The position numbers and the translations under genes are program-made. Below are positions 19,225 to 28,278 of a stretch of 64,000 nucleotides of DNA, in pieces. Source of the DNA: Aurantiochytrium sp. KH105 (lineage: Eukaryota; Sar; Bigyra; Thraustochytrida; Thraustochytriidae); NCBI GenBank assembly GCA_003116975.1, contig BGKB01000039.1:186001-250000 (forward strand). Direction: 5' to 3'. Below the pieces are notes generated by a model, which saw only the letters and a list, made by a program, of their open reading frames with translations, was not told the DNA's origin and made no database searches. Numbering within the stretch: position 1 is the stretch's first letter; each line of letters opens with the position of its first letter.

Positions 19225-20460
19225 TTACAAAGCTTCTTTCTCCTCTTTCTTTGACACGCCGTCCTGTCCTCTATGCAAGTCAGTGGAAGTGGGCTTCTCT
19301 GCGCTTTCCGAGCAATCGTCAGAACGGCTGACTGACGGCAACTCGACCGGTTCGGGCGTGTGAGATAAGTCGCACATGACGGGGCAAGGGCAAGGCGAGC
19401 ACTCGACGGTGGGTTTGAGCATGCGAAATGTGAGACTCACTCGAGTTTCGCGAGGAACGATACCACGACCTTTGATCGGATCGCTCTTGCGCTGGAGAAT
19501 TCCATGCGTGAACCGATATCGAGCCTCTCCCGTCATGATGACAAGGGATCGCGGCGGCAAAAGAACATCAACTACGCCTTCGCGACGCCCCTCTGGACAA
19601 AATCGCATTACACTGATGGCGCCAAGACTGAGACTCGCGAGCCCGTCTGTAAACGCCGAGTGAGTGTCCACGTGGGGGGGAATACCCTGGCCTGGCAGGT
19701 ATTCGTTTGCAGTGATCTGTTCTGGATCCCATGCTTCCAGGCCTCGACTCGCTCCTGCTTCTCGAACGGCATCGCGCACTCTTTCTGCAACGCGTGCGAG
19801 CCATTCGGGAAATGTCCCAACCTGTCGCGATGCGTCACAACGCCGCGTGCCATAGTCGAACTTGTACCCAAAATGGCGAACACGTCTCTTTTTCGGCTGA
19901 CGTCGATGAACAGGCACCTCCCAGGCTTCATCAATACGTGACAAGAGCTCCTTTTCCTCATTTGCATTGACAAAGTTTTCCAAGAGACGCAGACCAGGTA
20001 CTTGAACAAGGTCTCCTGCAACATGGTCAACCTCCCGATAGCTTTGAGCGCCATCAATCACCTTTGACGTAGCAGTATTTGCATCTGTGTTCCCGATCAT
20101 ACTGCTAGCAGCGCTTGCGTCACGGCCGCGTTTCTTGCCAGCTTTGATTTCTTGAACGAGGAGCTCGCGTCCTGATTTCAAGAGGTCTCGTCGGCCGTGG
20201 AATTTTGCAATCGCCGTTTCGCCGACATCTCGATCTGCAAAGCTGATACGCACGACCCCTCTTGCCAGCGGCTTCATCTGCGGCATCGCAGCGTTCGCCT
20301 CGACGACCTTTTCCTGCACCAGCAGGTGCTCCAGCTCCGCGGCCACGAGCTCGTCCTCGTTCTCGCTCTGGCGCTCGCGAGCGACGCGCTCCTCCTCCTC
20401 CTCGCTTTGGGGCTTGCTTTTCCGCGCAGGCCCCACCCGCGCGACGGCGACGAGCGTCAT
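19225..20460 (-). CDS. ALKBH8: ALKBH8-like 2-oxoglutarate/Fe(II) dioxygenase
   Basis: 411 residues from the ATG at 20458-20460. Residues about 85-130 have an RRM-like look (GVVRISFADRD then GRELLVQEIK). The AlkB domain begins near 175 (VPGLRLLENFV). Iron ligands are His and Asp of HVDTHSAF and the later His of THGI; the 2-oxoglutarate Arg is in RVSLTFRM. Right after it comes a Cys cluster (ECSPCPCPVMCDL) that mirrors the cysteine-containing segment closing the AlkB domain of animal ALKBH8. ALKBH8 hydroxylates modified wobble uridine in tRNA. The methyltransferase domain found in animal ALKBH8 is missing here, so a separate TRM9-type enzyme would have to supply it, as in plants. It is divergent from RAD51C, 335 bases apart. 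Confidence 0.85.
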   Translation of the reverse strand: MTLVAVARVGPARKSKPQSEEEEERVARERQSENEDELVAAELEHLLVQEKVVEANAAMPQMKPLARGVVRISFADRDVGETAIAKFHGRRDLLKSGRELLVQEIKAGKKRGRDASAASSMIGNTDANTATSKVIDGAQSYREVDHVAGDLVQVPGLRLLENFVNANEEKELLSRIDEAWEVPVHRRQPKKRRVRHFGYKFDYGTRRCDASRQVGTFPEWLARVAERVRDAVREAGASRGLEAWDPEQITANEYLPGQGIPPHVDTHSAFTDGLASLSLGAISVMRFCPEGRREGVVDVLLPPRSLVIMTGEARYRFTHGILQRKSDPIKGRGIVPRETRVSLTFRMLKPTVECSPCPCPVMCDLSHTPEPVELPSVSRSDDCSESAEKPTSTDLHRGQDGVSKKEEKEAL

Positions 20461-20795
20461 GGCCCTCTCGCGCGACCTCCTGGAGCGCGCGCCGCCTCGA
20501 GCGCCTCCTCTTCGTCCGGGCCGGGCGTGGTCTGCAGGGCGTGGCAGGCTTCGCGTTATGCTGCCACACGTTTGAGAAGAGCGACTCGCGTGGACGGATG
20601 TGATGGTTGGGGCGCCGAGCGACAACTTGGGCGCAGATCCGTAACGCGCGAGAGAGCCGCGCGCGCAGAACCTCGCGCGCGGGGCGGCCCTTCTTGGCGG
20701 CGTGCTGGCCTCGGCGGCGTGCTCGCTCGCCCGTCGCTCGTAGCTTGACGCTCGACGCTCGAGGCTTGGTTCGGGGGCCGGAGAAGGCGGGCAGG
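20461..20795. promoter_or_regulatory. Shared divergent upstream region, ALKBH8-like / RAD51C
   Basis: 335 bases between two ATG starts pointing apart. GC-rich, with no TATA-like element that I can see. Frames of both neighbours stay open across it but start only at TTG, so I treat it as promoter and leaders. Confidence 0.5.
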
Positions 20796-22151
20796 ATGGC
20801 GGATGAGGCCCCGGGGGGCGCGCTGCTCTCGACGGCGCTCGCAGTCTCGCCCGAGGCTAAAAAGCTCATTCGCGCGTGTGGATTCAGGACGCTGCGTGAC
20901 CTCCTGCGCGATCCGCCCGTGCAGCTGGCAAGAGAACTCGCGATGGAGCCTCGCAAGGTCGTCGCGCTCGTGCGGGAGATTCGCGAGGCTGCGCAAGGAA
21001 CCGCCGTCTGGCAGGGCGCGACCCCCGCGACAATGACCTCGGCTACGGCTCCGTCTTCTTCTTCTTCTTCTTCTTCTACTTCTGCTGCTGCTGCTGCTGC
21101 TTCTGCGACTGCAGCAGCGTCAACAACAAGAACCGCCGCAACCGTTTCTAATGCTTCGATTGCAAACAGAAAGCGCAAAGGTCGTAGCGCACTCGAACTT
21201 TTGGCGCAGGAGGAAACGGGGAGCAAAAAAATTGTCACGCTGTGCAAGTCCATTGACGAAATGCTCGATGGCGGCGTCAGTCTTGGGACGTTGACCGAAT
21301 TCTGTGGCGTCCCAGGCGCGGGCAAGACGCAGGTCGCAATGCAGCTAGCCGTGGACGTGACCATTCCGCCCGCATTCGGTGGCCTTGGCGGCGAGTGTCT
21401 CTACGTGGACACGGAAGGAAGCTTTACGGTGGAGCGCGTTGTGGACATGGCCGAGGCCGTTGTACGCCAACTCAAGAGGACGGCGCAGGCTAGCGCAGAT
21501 GCAGGCGACGAGGATCTAGCAGAGATGCAGTCTCGCGCACTGAAAGAAATCGCAAGCGCCGAGGATGTTCTCGCGAAAATTCACGTCTGCCGCGTACACA
21601 ATTTAGTCGAGCAGCTTTCCGTGGCACACTGCTTTGCGGACATGCTAGAGGAGAATCCAAAGCTACGACTGATTGTGGTGGACTCTGTGGCTTTCCATTT
21701 TCGTCAGGACGCGGGCACCAATGCCGGTCAGCGCGCTCGCGTGTTGAGCGGACACGCGCAACTGCTCAACGCGCTGGCCGCGGAGCGCAATCTCGCTCTG
21801 GTCGTAACGAACCAGATGACGGTCAAATTCGATCAAGCCGCGGCTCAAAGGCAATCTGGAGATGGCGCATCGTCATACTATGCGCCAGCTCTAGGTGAAA
21901 TGTGGTCGCATTCTGTGACAAATCGCGTTGTGCTGGAGCGAACTGCCGAGCAGACCAGGTCGCGGCCCTCGAGTTCCTCCGGTGACAGCAAGCGCGCTCG
22001 AAGCACCGATTCAGGGCCTCTTGCAGTGCGCAGTGCTCGACTTGTCAAGTCGCCGTACCTTGCGGCCGCGAAAGCGAGATTTGTAGTGCGAGCAGCTGGA
22101 GTTCGCGATGTGCCCTCGGCGAGGGGATCTCGCAGATCTCACCGCACATGA
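20796..22151 (+). CDS. RAD51C: RAD51C-like recombinase paralogue
   Basis: 451 residues from the ATG at 20796 (context AGGATGGCGG). An N-terminal helical domain (about 15-70) is followed by a Ser/Thr/Ala tract at about 85-110, coded by TCT/GCT repeats, which is unusual for the family. The RecA core has Walker A GVPGAGKTQ near 171, preceded by TEFCGVPG as in RAD51C, a 'GGECLYVDTEGSF' strand, and Walker B LIVVDSVAFHFR. 'LVVTNQMTVKF' matches the L2 region and PALGEMWSH is the usual downstream motif. A basic C-terminal stretch (SKRARS, later RGSRRSHRT) may be a nuclear signal, again as in RAD51C. The protein would act in homologous recombination with the other RAD51 paralogues. Confidence 0.92.
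   Translation: MADEAPGGALLSTALAVSPEAKKLIRACGFRTLRDLLRDPPVQLARELAMEPRKVVALVREIREAAQGTAVWQGATPATMTSATAPSSSSSSSSTSAAAAAASATAAASTTRTAATVSNASIANRKRKGRSALELLAQEETGSKKIVTLCKSIDEMLDGGVSLGTLTEFCGVPGAGKTQVAMQLAVDVTIPPAFGGLGGECLYVDTEGSFTVERVVDMAEAVVRQLKRTAQASADAGDEDLAEMQSRALKEIASAEDVLAKIHVCRVHNLVEQLSVAHCFADMLEENPKLRLIVVDSVAFHFRQDAGTNAGQRARVLSGHAQLLNALAAERNLALVVTNQMTVKFDQAAAQRQSGDGASSYYAPALGEMWSHSVTNRVVLERTAEQTRSRPSSSSGDSKRARSTDSGPLAVRSARLVKSPYLAAAKARFVVRAAGVRDVPSARGSRRSHRT
21055..21120. repeat. TCT/GCT trinucleotide tract in RAD51C
   Basis: About eight TCT codons followed by GCT codons encode a Ser run and an Ala run between the N-terminal domain and the ATPase core. It is likely length-variable. Confidence 0.8.
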
Positions 22152-22270
22152 CATCATTCATCTGTCAAGGTCAGGCTTGACCTTCTTTTCAAAATGAAGA
22201 CCCGACTCCCAACTCGTGGAAGGAAAAGCACATTGAACCTCGCGCGTGCAGCGCGCAGAGCGTTTGAGCC

Positions 22271-23668
22271 ATGGCGGACGGTAAAGGCTCAGAGCCTTTT
22301 GCTCACCCTCCTGCTGCTGCTGTTGCTGCGAAACTGATTGACTTGCTTGCAGCCGCGGGCCAGGAAGCCGCAGAGCAGGAAGACCGCGATGGCCATGGGA
22401 CGTACGCGTATGTCCGCTCGCGTTGGGCCAGTACCAGCGCAGTAGCGCGGCGGCCCCAAACGGCACAACAACGCTTGACGCGCAGCGCAAGAGAAGAGGT
22501 GTCTCCCCGGCGGCAAGCTTTGGGTGATTCTTTTGACAAACGAGAGCTCGTGAGAGTTTTTCAGACCTCGAGCGCAATATTCGATAACAGAGGAATGCAT
22601 CATGAACAGCAGCAGCTTGGGCTCGCTTTACCCGGTAGTGGGTCGCATGTGAGTGATGAGCTCGTAACGGCGCTGCTTGACACTGCTCTCGGCCACTGTC
22701 TTACATCTGTGGACCTCGTTGGTAATCTGCAGCTTTGTGATCCTTTTCCGTCGCTTCACGAAGAGGCCAAGGTACCAGCGGAGTCTTGGCAAAAGATGCA
22801 AACCTTGCGCATGGCGCATTGCCTGCGTCTCTCCAAGTCTTCCATGCTTATGATCCCTGCGCTTTTTCCTGCGCTGCGCACGCTCGAACTCGCGTGCTGT
22901 CTCTCGGTTGACGACAAGGTCATCACAATGCTGTGCAAAGAGCTTGTTCATCTGCGACATGTTGACATTGCAGGATGTAGTCAGATTACAGACCGCGGAC
23001 TTGCGAATCTAACAATGTCGCGAGGGAGCCAGCTCGTGACTTTAAACCTCACTGGACTTTGGGAAATCTCATCGCGTGGGCTCGCAGGTTCCGAATCAGA
23101 ACCTCAAACCTGGTCGTGTCTGGAAGCCTTTTCGTGCGTGGGATGCACTGGTCTCGACGATGCGGCGGTCTTGTGTATTCTCAAGCGATGCATCAGCTCT
23201 CGACTCGAAGTCTTTCACGCGGCAGGCGTGCGCTCACTCAGCGACAAGGTTCTCCGCGTGCTGGAGAGTGGCAAGAAATTGCGCGAGGTGGACATGAGCG
23301 ACAATCCTGCTGTGACTACTGCCGGGGCACGTGAACTTTTGAAGGCACAAAATTGCCATACGCCAGGCTTGGGTGTTTTTCGCGCGCGATCATGCCCACT
23401 TGTGAGCGTTTCTCTCGTCGACGAGTTTCCATTGATTGAAGTGGAGGTTGACCAGCCCATTCAAATGAATGCTGGGGATTGTAAGGCAGCAGGACGGCTC
23501 CTGCTAACGTTAGGGCTGGCAATGGGCGGCTCGCGCCTTGCTCTCAATCAAATGATGGGCTCGGTGGGCGTGACGCTCTGGTTTCGCGGGATACAGATGC
23601 TTTGTGCGTTATTTGGTCTTTATCTCAGCATGGCCGTGCTTGTTTTTGCTGTTGCGATGGTTTTCTGA
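22271..23668 (+). CDS. Leucine-rich-repeat (AMN1/FBXL-type) protein with C-terminal membrane tail
   Basis: 465 residues from the ATG at 22271 (GCCATGGCGG). Residues about 125-370 are cysteine-containing LRRs of the AMN1/F-box-LRR type: units such as LRTLELACCLSVDD, LRHVDIAGCSQITDRGLANL, LVTLNLTGLWEISSRGL and LREVDMSDNPAVTTAG. I see no F-box. The last 60 residues contain two hydrophobic segments (LLLTLGLAMGG and FRGIQMLCALFGLYLSMAVLVFAVAMVF), the second at the very C-terminus as in tail-anchored proteins. It might be a membrane-held adaptor, but no partner can be read from the sequence. It is the last gene of a plus-strand run and converges with ClpX. Confidence 0.75.
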   Translation: MADGKGSEPFAHPPAAAVAAKLIDLLAAAGQEAAEQEDRDGHGTYAYVRSRWASTSAVARRPQTAQQRLTRSAREEVSPRRQALGDSFDKRELVRVFQTSSAIFDNRGMHHEQQQLGLALPGSGSHVSDELVTALLDTALGHCLTSVDLVGNLQLCDPFPSLHEEAKVPAESWQKMQTLRMAHCLRLSKSSMLMIPALFPALRTLELACCLSVDDKVITMLCKELVHLRHVDIAGCSQITDRGLANLTMSRGSQLVTLNLTGLWEISSRGLAGSESEPQTWSCLEAFSCVGCTGLDDAAVLCILKRCISSRLEVFHAAGVRSLSDKVLRVLESGKKLREVDMSDNPAVTTAGARELLKAQNCHTPGLGVFRARSCPLVSVSLVDEFPLIEVEVDQPIQMNAGDCKAAGRLLLTLGLAMGGSRLALNQMMGSVGVTLWFRGIQMLCALFGLYLSMAVLVFAVAMVF

Positions 23669-24000
23669 CGATTTTTGGTCAAGAAGCCAAAGCTATTGGG
23701 TGGAAAATACAAGAGTGTCAAAGTATACCACCGAGAATCGTAGGCACGAACCTTGATTTTTTTTTCTTGGAAAAGAGTAAAGAAGAAAAACAGAAGTTGT
23801 TACAGTATCGCGCACATCTTTTCATTCGTTTCGATTATGTATGCAAGTTGAAAAGTGGGTTACTTGGAAAGGGATGAGTTGAGGCGGACAAAGAAATAAA
23901 TGTGACTCGCCCAGCATGCGTCACGGGTTTCTTTCCTCTTGTTCGCTTCTCCCTGTTTTTTTTTTTTTTTCTTTTCTTTCTTCTTCTTCGTCTTCGTATC
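23669..24000. other. Convergent intergenic region
   Basis: 332 bases between the LRR and ClpX stops. It contains T runs near 23756-23767 and 23957-23970 and no gene. Confidence 0.6.
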
Positions 24001-26463
24001 TTAGAACCCTGCGGAGGCTTCCTCGACCTGAGACCAGAGGTCAGCGTCGTCTTCGCCGCTGTCGAGCCGGGAAGCAATCTCCGAGGCTGGAGTGGGGCCC
24101 TTCTTTACGAGAAGAGGCTGCTTAAGACCGAGAACAGCGTCTTCGTGCACCACGACAGCCTTGACGTCGCCCTTTTCAGGGAGGACAAACATAGTCTCGG
24201 TGAGAATGGAGTCGAGAATGGCGCGAAGTCCGCGAGCGCCCGTCTCGCGCTCATGCGCCATGATGGCAATGCGGCGGAGCGCCCCGTCAGTGATGACAAA
24301 GTCGACGTTTTGCAACGAAAAAAGCGTGCGGTACTGGCGCACAATCGCGTTCTTGGGCTCGGTGAGAACCTGGCAAAGCTCGTCAATGGTGAGCTGACGA
24401 GTGGAGAGCACATGCGAGAAGCGACCGAGAAACTCGGGGATGAGACCGTACTGCACGAGGTCCTTTGGCTGAACCTGCTTGAAGAGATCGTCAGCGGTCA
24501 CGCCCTGGAGAGTCTCTGAAGAGTTGGGCAAGACGCTCGCCTCGAAGCCCATTGAAGACTTCATGGTGCGGCGCGAAATGGTTTTCTCGAGACCGGAAAA
24601 GGCGCCGCCGCAGATAAAGAGAATCTCCGAGGTGTCGATCTGCACGTATTCACTGCGCACGGACTTGGCCCCCTTTTTGGGCACATTTGCCACGGTTCCC
24701 TCGAGGAGCTTGAGGAGCGCCTGCTGCACGCCCTCGCCGCTGACGTCACGGGTGGCGCCGGGTCCGGAACTCTTGGCAATCTTGTCGATCTCGTCAATGT
24801 ACACGATGCCGCGCTGCGCAAGGTCGACGTCGTAGTCGGCCTCTTGGTAGAGTTTGTACAGGATGGCCTCCACGTCCTCGCCAATGTAACCGGCCTGAGT
24901 CAGGCAGGTTGCGTCAAAGATGACCAGGGGAACGCCTGTCATGCGCGCCAGCGTGCGCGCCATCAGCGTCTTGCCCGAGCCCGTGGGGCCGATGAGCAGC
25001 ACGTTGGACTTGTCAATATGCGTGACATCGAGTTGAGTTTCCGAGCTGGCGCTCGCGCCTGCGCTCACTGCATTGGCCTTGGCACGGGCGTCATTGTCCA
25101 CTTCCTCCAAGGCATCACTTGCCTCGCGGCTTCTGCCGCGGTCCGCGGAGGCGCTCTCGCGACCTGGGACGCGGTCGCCACCGAGACCGCCGTCGGCAAG
25201 CTTGACAATGGTCGCACGAGGCTCTCCGTCGTCGCCGCGAACGTAGCCTTCGCCCGTACGCCAAGCGAGCGGGGAAACGTCGGCATTCTGTGGCGGGATC
25301 TCGCCATCGCCGAGGTCGACCTCGCGGCCTTGATACCAGCGTCGCACCTGCTTGTCGTCAAATTGGCGGAGGCTTTGCGGTGGGCCAGATGCAGGGCCGC
25401 CACTGGTGGTCGAACCTGCGTTGGTGTGCGTGCTGACGCCCGGAGTAATGCCGCTCTTGGCGAGCCCGCCGGCGCCGCTGCCGAGGGCGGCATCGCGCGC
25501 GGCTCGTGCTTTGCGCTGCTTGGCGTTATAGGAAAGAATATTGTAGTGGTTGTGCACGGAGACGGACAGGACCTTTTTCACGCGGTCCTGGCCAATGACG
25601 AACTCGTTGAGGCCGTTGAAAAGCTCGCGCGGAGTCTTGTTGGCCCAACGGGGCGCCTCATTGACGGCAGGAGAAGCAGCTTGGGAACCGCCTGCGCCCG
25701 GGAGAGGGCCCGTCGGTTCGCCAGAGTACTGCTGAGGTTGATCGGTGCGGGATCCCGCCCGCTGGCTGTCGTCGAGCCACTTCAGTCCGGATCCCTTGTC
25801 GTCATTGTTGCCGGTGCTGCCCGTAAAGTTTCCAGGAGCACCGCCAGTGACGGCATCCCCGGATTGGGGTTGTCGGCGGAACTGATTACCTGCGCTCATG
25901 TCGGCTGAGGCAGGGCCGGGCGTGTACGAGCCGTTCCCGCGCGAGGAGGTCCATGCGGAGCTTGTCGGCGAGGACGAGGCCGCCGTTGCAGAGGTCATGC
26001 TCTCGACCTGCTTGATGCGGTCCAGCGTGGACTTGGAGGTGTCCATCATGACATAGTGAACGCCGGGCGAGCACTGGCACTTGAAGACGAGGTCCGAGGA
26101 GCCCTGAGGTCCGCTATCAACGAGCTCCAGCTTGCGCTGGCACTTGGGACAGAGCCCGACGGCGTCGCCTCCGCCGTTGCCTCCGCCGCTCCCTCCGGCG
26201 CCCTGGAGCGTCGAGGTCGACGTCGCGGACGCGCTGCCGAGGTCGCCGTTGCGGCTACTGCCGCTGCTGTTGTTTTTGTTATTCCCGCCGCTCCCGTTGC
26301 CATTGCCGCCGACGGAGGACGAAAAGTACGCCGCGGCCGCGTGCGCGGCGGGCCAGGGCGCCGCCGCCGGCGCGAGTGCGCCTCCCGCCTTTCTCCAGAG
26401 CAGCTCCCGCGTCTGCGCCTGCGCGCGCGGGGCGCCGCCTCTCGCGAGCGCGCGAAGGATCAT
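24001..26463 (-). CDS. CLPX: Mitochondrial ClpX-type AAA+ unfoldase
   Basis: 820 residues from the ATG at 26461-26463 ([10 protein letters not shown]); upstream the frame has only TTG. The Arg/Ala-rich N-terminus (about 1-45) fits a mitochondrial presequence. A zinc-ribbon like that of ClpX follows at about 105-135 (CPKC then KCQC; the second pair is C-x-C rather than C-x2-C). A long Ser/Gly-rich linker leads to [22 protein letters not shown]. An insert of about 150 residues of low complexity precedes Walker A ([11 protein letters not shown], about 490). Walker B is [11 protein letters not shown], then [18 protein letters not shown] and the pore/sensor segments, [10 protein letters not shown], and sensor 2 GARGLRAI. 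ClpX unfolds matrix proteins for ClpP. The insert is longer than in human CLPX. Confidence 0.95.
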   Translation of the reverse strand: MILRALARGGAPRAQAQTRELLWRKAGGALAPAAAPWPAAHAAAAYFSSSVGGNGNGSGGNNKNNSSGSSRNGDLGSASATSTSTLQGAGGSGGGNGGGDAVGLCPKCQRKLELVDSGPQGSSDLVFKCQCSPGVHYVMMDTSKSTLDRIKQVESMTSATAASSSPTSSAWTSSRGNGSYTPGPASADMSAGNQFRRQPQSGDAVTGGAPGNFTGSTGNNDDKGSGLKWLDDSQRAGSRTDQPQQYSGEPTGPLPGAGGSQAASPAVNEAPRWANKTPRELFNGLNEFVIGQDRVKKVLSVSVHNHYNILSYNAKQRKARAARDAALGSGAGGLAKSGITPGVSTHTNAGSTTSGGPASGPPQSLRQFDDKQVRRWYQGREVDLGDGEIPPQNADVSPLAWRTGEGYVRGDDGEPRATIVKLADGGLGGDRVPGRESASADRGRSREASDALEEVDNDARAKANAVSAGASASSETQLDVTHIDKSNVLLIGPTGSGKTLMARTLARMTGVPLVIFDATCLTQAGYIGEDVEAILYKLYQEADYDVDLAQRGIVYIDEIDKIAKSSGPGATRDVSGEGVQQALLKLLEGTVANVPKKGAKSVRSEYVQIDTSEILFICGGAFSGLEKTISRRTMKSSMGFEASVLPNSSETLQGVTADDLFKQVQPKDLVQYGLIPEFLGRFSHVLSTRQLTIDELCQVLTEPKNAIVRQYRTLFSLQNVDFVITDGALRRIAIMAHERETGARGLRAILDSILTETMFVLPEKGDVKAVVVHEDAVLGLKQPLLVKKGPTPASEIASRLDSGEDDADLWSQVEEASAGF

Positions 26464-27884
26464 TCCGCAAAAAAAAAGCAAGCAAGCAAGCAAAGCTAGC
26501 TCGCCAGCTTGAGCCTCCCTCCGAGCGCCTCCGGGAGACCGACCGGCCGGCCGAGAGCGATCTCTCGCTGCCGCAGGCCCTGCCCTCTGCCGGCGCGGCC
26601 CGAGTTCTCCTCCTCCTGCGCCGCGAGGGACTCCCTCCGCCCTGCCGCGGCCCGCCTCGCCTCTGCCGCGCTTGCTCTGCTCGCTCGGGCTTTGCTGCGC
26701 TTGCTCTGCGTGCTTTGCTTTGGTACTCTGCTCCTGCTGCTGCTCTTTTCCCGCCTTCTTCTCCGTCTTTCTTCACCGCTTTCTTCTTTCTTTCTTTCTT
26801 TGCTGTTCCCGTATGGTATTGTATACACTGCAGGACGCGCACCCGCACAGTAGACTATTCTGCGCACACACTGCAGCTGTGGCACTTGTCAATGAAGCCT
26901 CCCTTGCCTTGCCTTGCCTTGCCTTCAAAAGGCTTCTTTTTCAAAAAACCCGCCCGCCTCCGCGCCCCCTCGCTCCGCTGCGCGCCCTCCTCGGGACCGC
27001 TGCGCGCGCGCGCGTCTCCGCCCGGCCCTCCACGCGCAGCCCAGCGCGGCGCGGCGCGGCGCGGCACCCGGTTTCGATCGGTCGATCGATCGATCGCTAT
27101 ACGCAGACGCGCTCTGTGCAGCTTCCGAGTCTGTCTGTCTGTCTGTCGGATCGCCCTTCCTTCTTTCCCCGCTTTCTCCGCGTTCGCGCCCGTTCTACAC
27201 CCCGCGCAAGCAGCGAACTCCACGCGGAACCGGCGCGGCACCGGGGCGGAACCGGCCGTTCTCTGCCGTTCTCTGCCGTTCCCCCCCGCCCGCCCGGTCC
27301 GGGTTCGGGTTCGAGGAGGGCGAGGACGAGGTCGAAGACTCCGCTCCGCTCGGGCTCGGGCTCGGTGCAGCTGGAGCGCGCTCGAGGCCGGGACGCGCAG
27401 CCACGCGGCCGCGTCTCTCCGGCCCGCCCGCCCGCGCCCGGGGGCGGCCGCCGAGGCGCCGCGGACGCTGTCGCGTGCAAGCGAGCGAGCTTTCTTTGCG
27501 TCTTTCGCGGGTCAACAATTGAAGCGCGCTCGGTGCTGCACTGCCGCGCCTCGCCGGGGCCGCTGCCGGTGGCTGAAGCCCAGGAAACCTCGCTGCGCTG
27601 CAGCAGCTGCCTGCGGCTGGCAGGGCTGCTGGCTGCTGGCTGCAGACCCGCAAGGTGAAGGCGTCAACGACGGCGTCGGCGTGGGCGTCTTCGTCGCCGT
27701 TCTGCGAACGAAGGCGATCGATTGATCCGAGTCGATCGATCGATGTCTTTCTTTTCTTTCTCTCCCTTTCTTTTTTCCTACTTATGGTCACTATCAACAA
27801 TGCACCCGCTCGCAAGTGCGTTATCGCCCCGTCCCAAGAGCGCCCTTCGCTTGCCACACTGCTGGCTGCTCCAACACGGACCAT

Positions 27885-27946
27885 TTCCGCGCGCACAATA
27901 CACTATTCCGCGCGCACAGTACACTATTCCGCGCGCACAGTTGCCC
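27885..27946. repeat. Three tandem 21-bp repeats, TTCCGCGCGCACARTACACTA
   Basis: Units begin at 27885, 27906 and 27927, the third incomplete (TTCCGCGCGCACAGT). A related copy, GCACAGTAGACTATTCTGCGCACAC, lies at about 26845-26870 on the same strand near the ClpX side. The tandem spacing of two helical turns suggests binding sites for a regulator; this is inference. Confidence 0.7.
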
Positions 27947-28147
27947 AAACCCGGCGTCTCGGCCGGCGCGCGCAAGTGCGCAAAGCGGCGCCGCGCAAGT
28001 GGAGAATGCGCGGCCGCAAGTGGCGCAAAACGAGCGGCCACTAGCCGGCGGGCCACGGCGAGCAAGCAGGGCGAGCGAAGATCGATCGATCGGCGGCGAG
28101 GAGGACCTCGCGCAGACCACCAAGAGCAGCGGCAGCAGCGGCGGCGG

Positions 28148-28172
28148 CAGCAGCAGCAGCAGCAGCAGCAGC
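28148..28172. repeat. CAG trinucleotide run upstream of MetRS
   Basis: About eight CAG units lie just over 100 bases before the MetRS ATG, in the presumed 5' UTR. Confidence 0.7.
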
Positions 28173-28278
28173 GGAACGCGAAGGGAACGCGCCGCAGCCT
28201 CGCCAAAAAGGCGGCCGGCAGGACCTGCCCAGACCCGAGACAGCGCGTGAGGCGAAGTAGACCCGCGCCGAAGCGAGG

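Larger units (their letters stand above)
26464..28278. promoter_or_regulatory. 1.8-kb divergent region between ClpX and MetRS, rich in repeats
   Basis: All six frames are partly open but give Arg/Ser/Pro-rich text and I support no gene. Elements seen: AAGC direct repeats beside the ClpX ATG (26478-26495), a CTTT tract near 26785-26802, CGAT/GATC runs at about 27075-27100, 27725-27745 and 28081-28093, three 21-bp repeats (27885-27946) with a related single copy near 26845-26870, and a CAG run just upstream of MetRS (about 28148-28172). It separates two housekeeping genes pointing apart, so it is probably a bidirectional promoter plus leaders. Confidence 0.5.

Noticed and set aside
24844..25908. 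354-codon plus-strand frame inside ClpX
   Set aside because: The ClpX motifs on the minus strand are decisive; this is a shadow.
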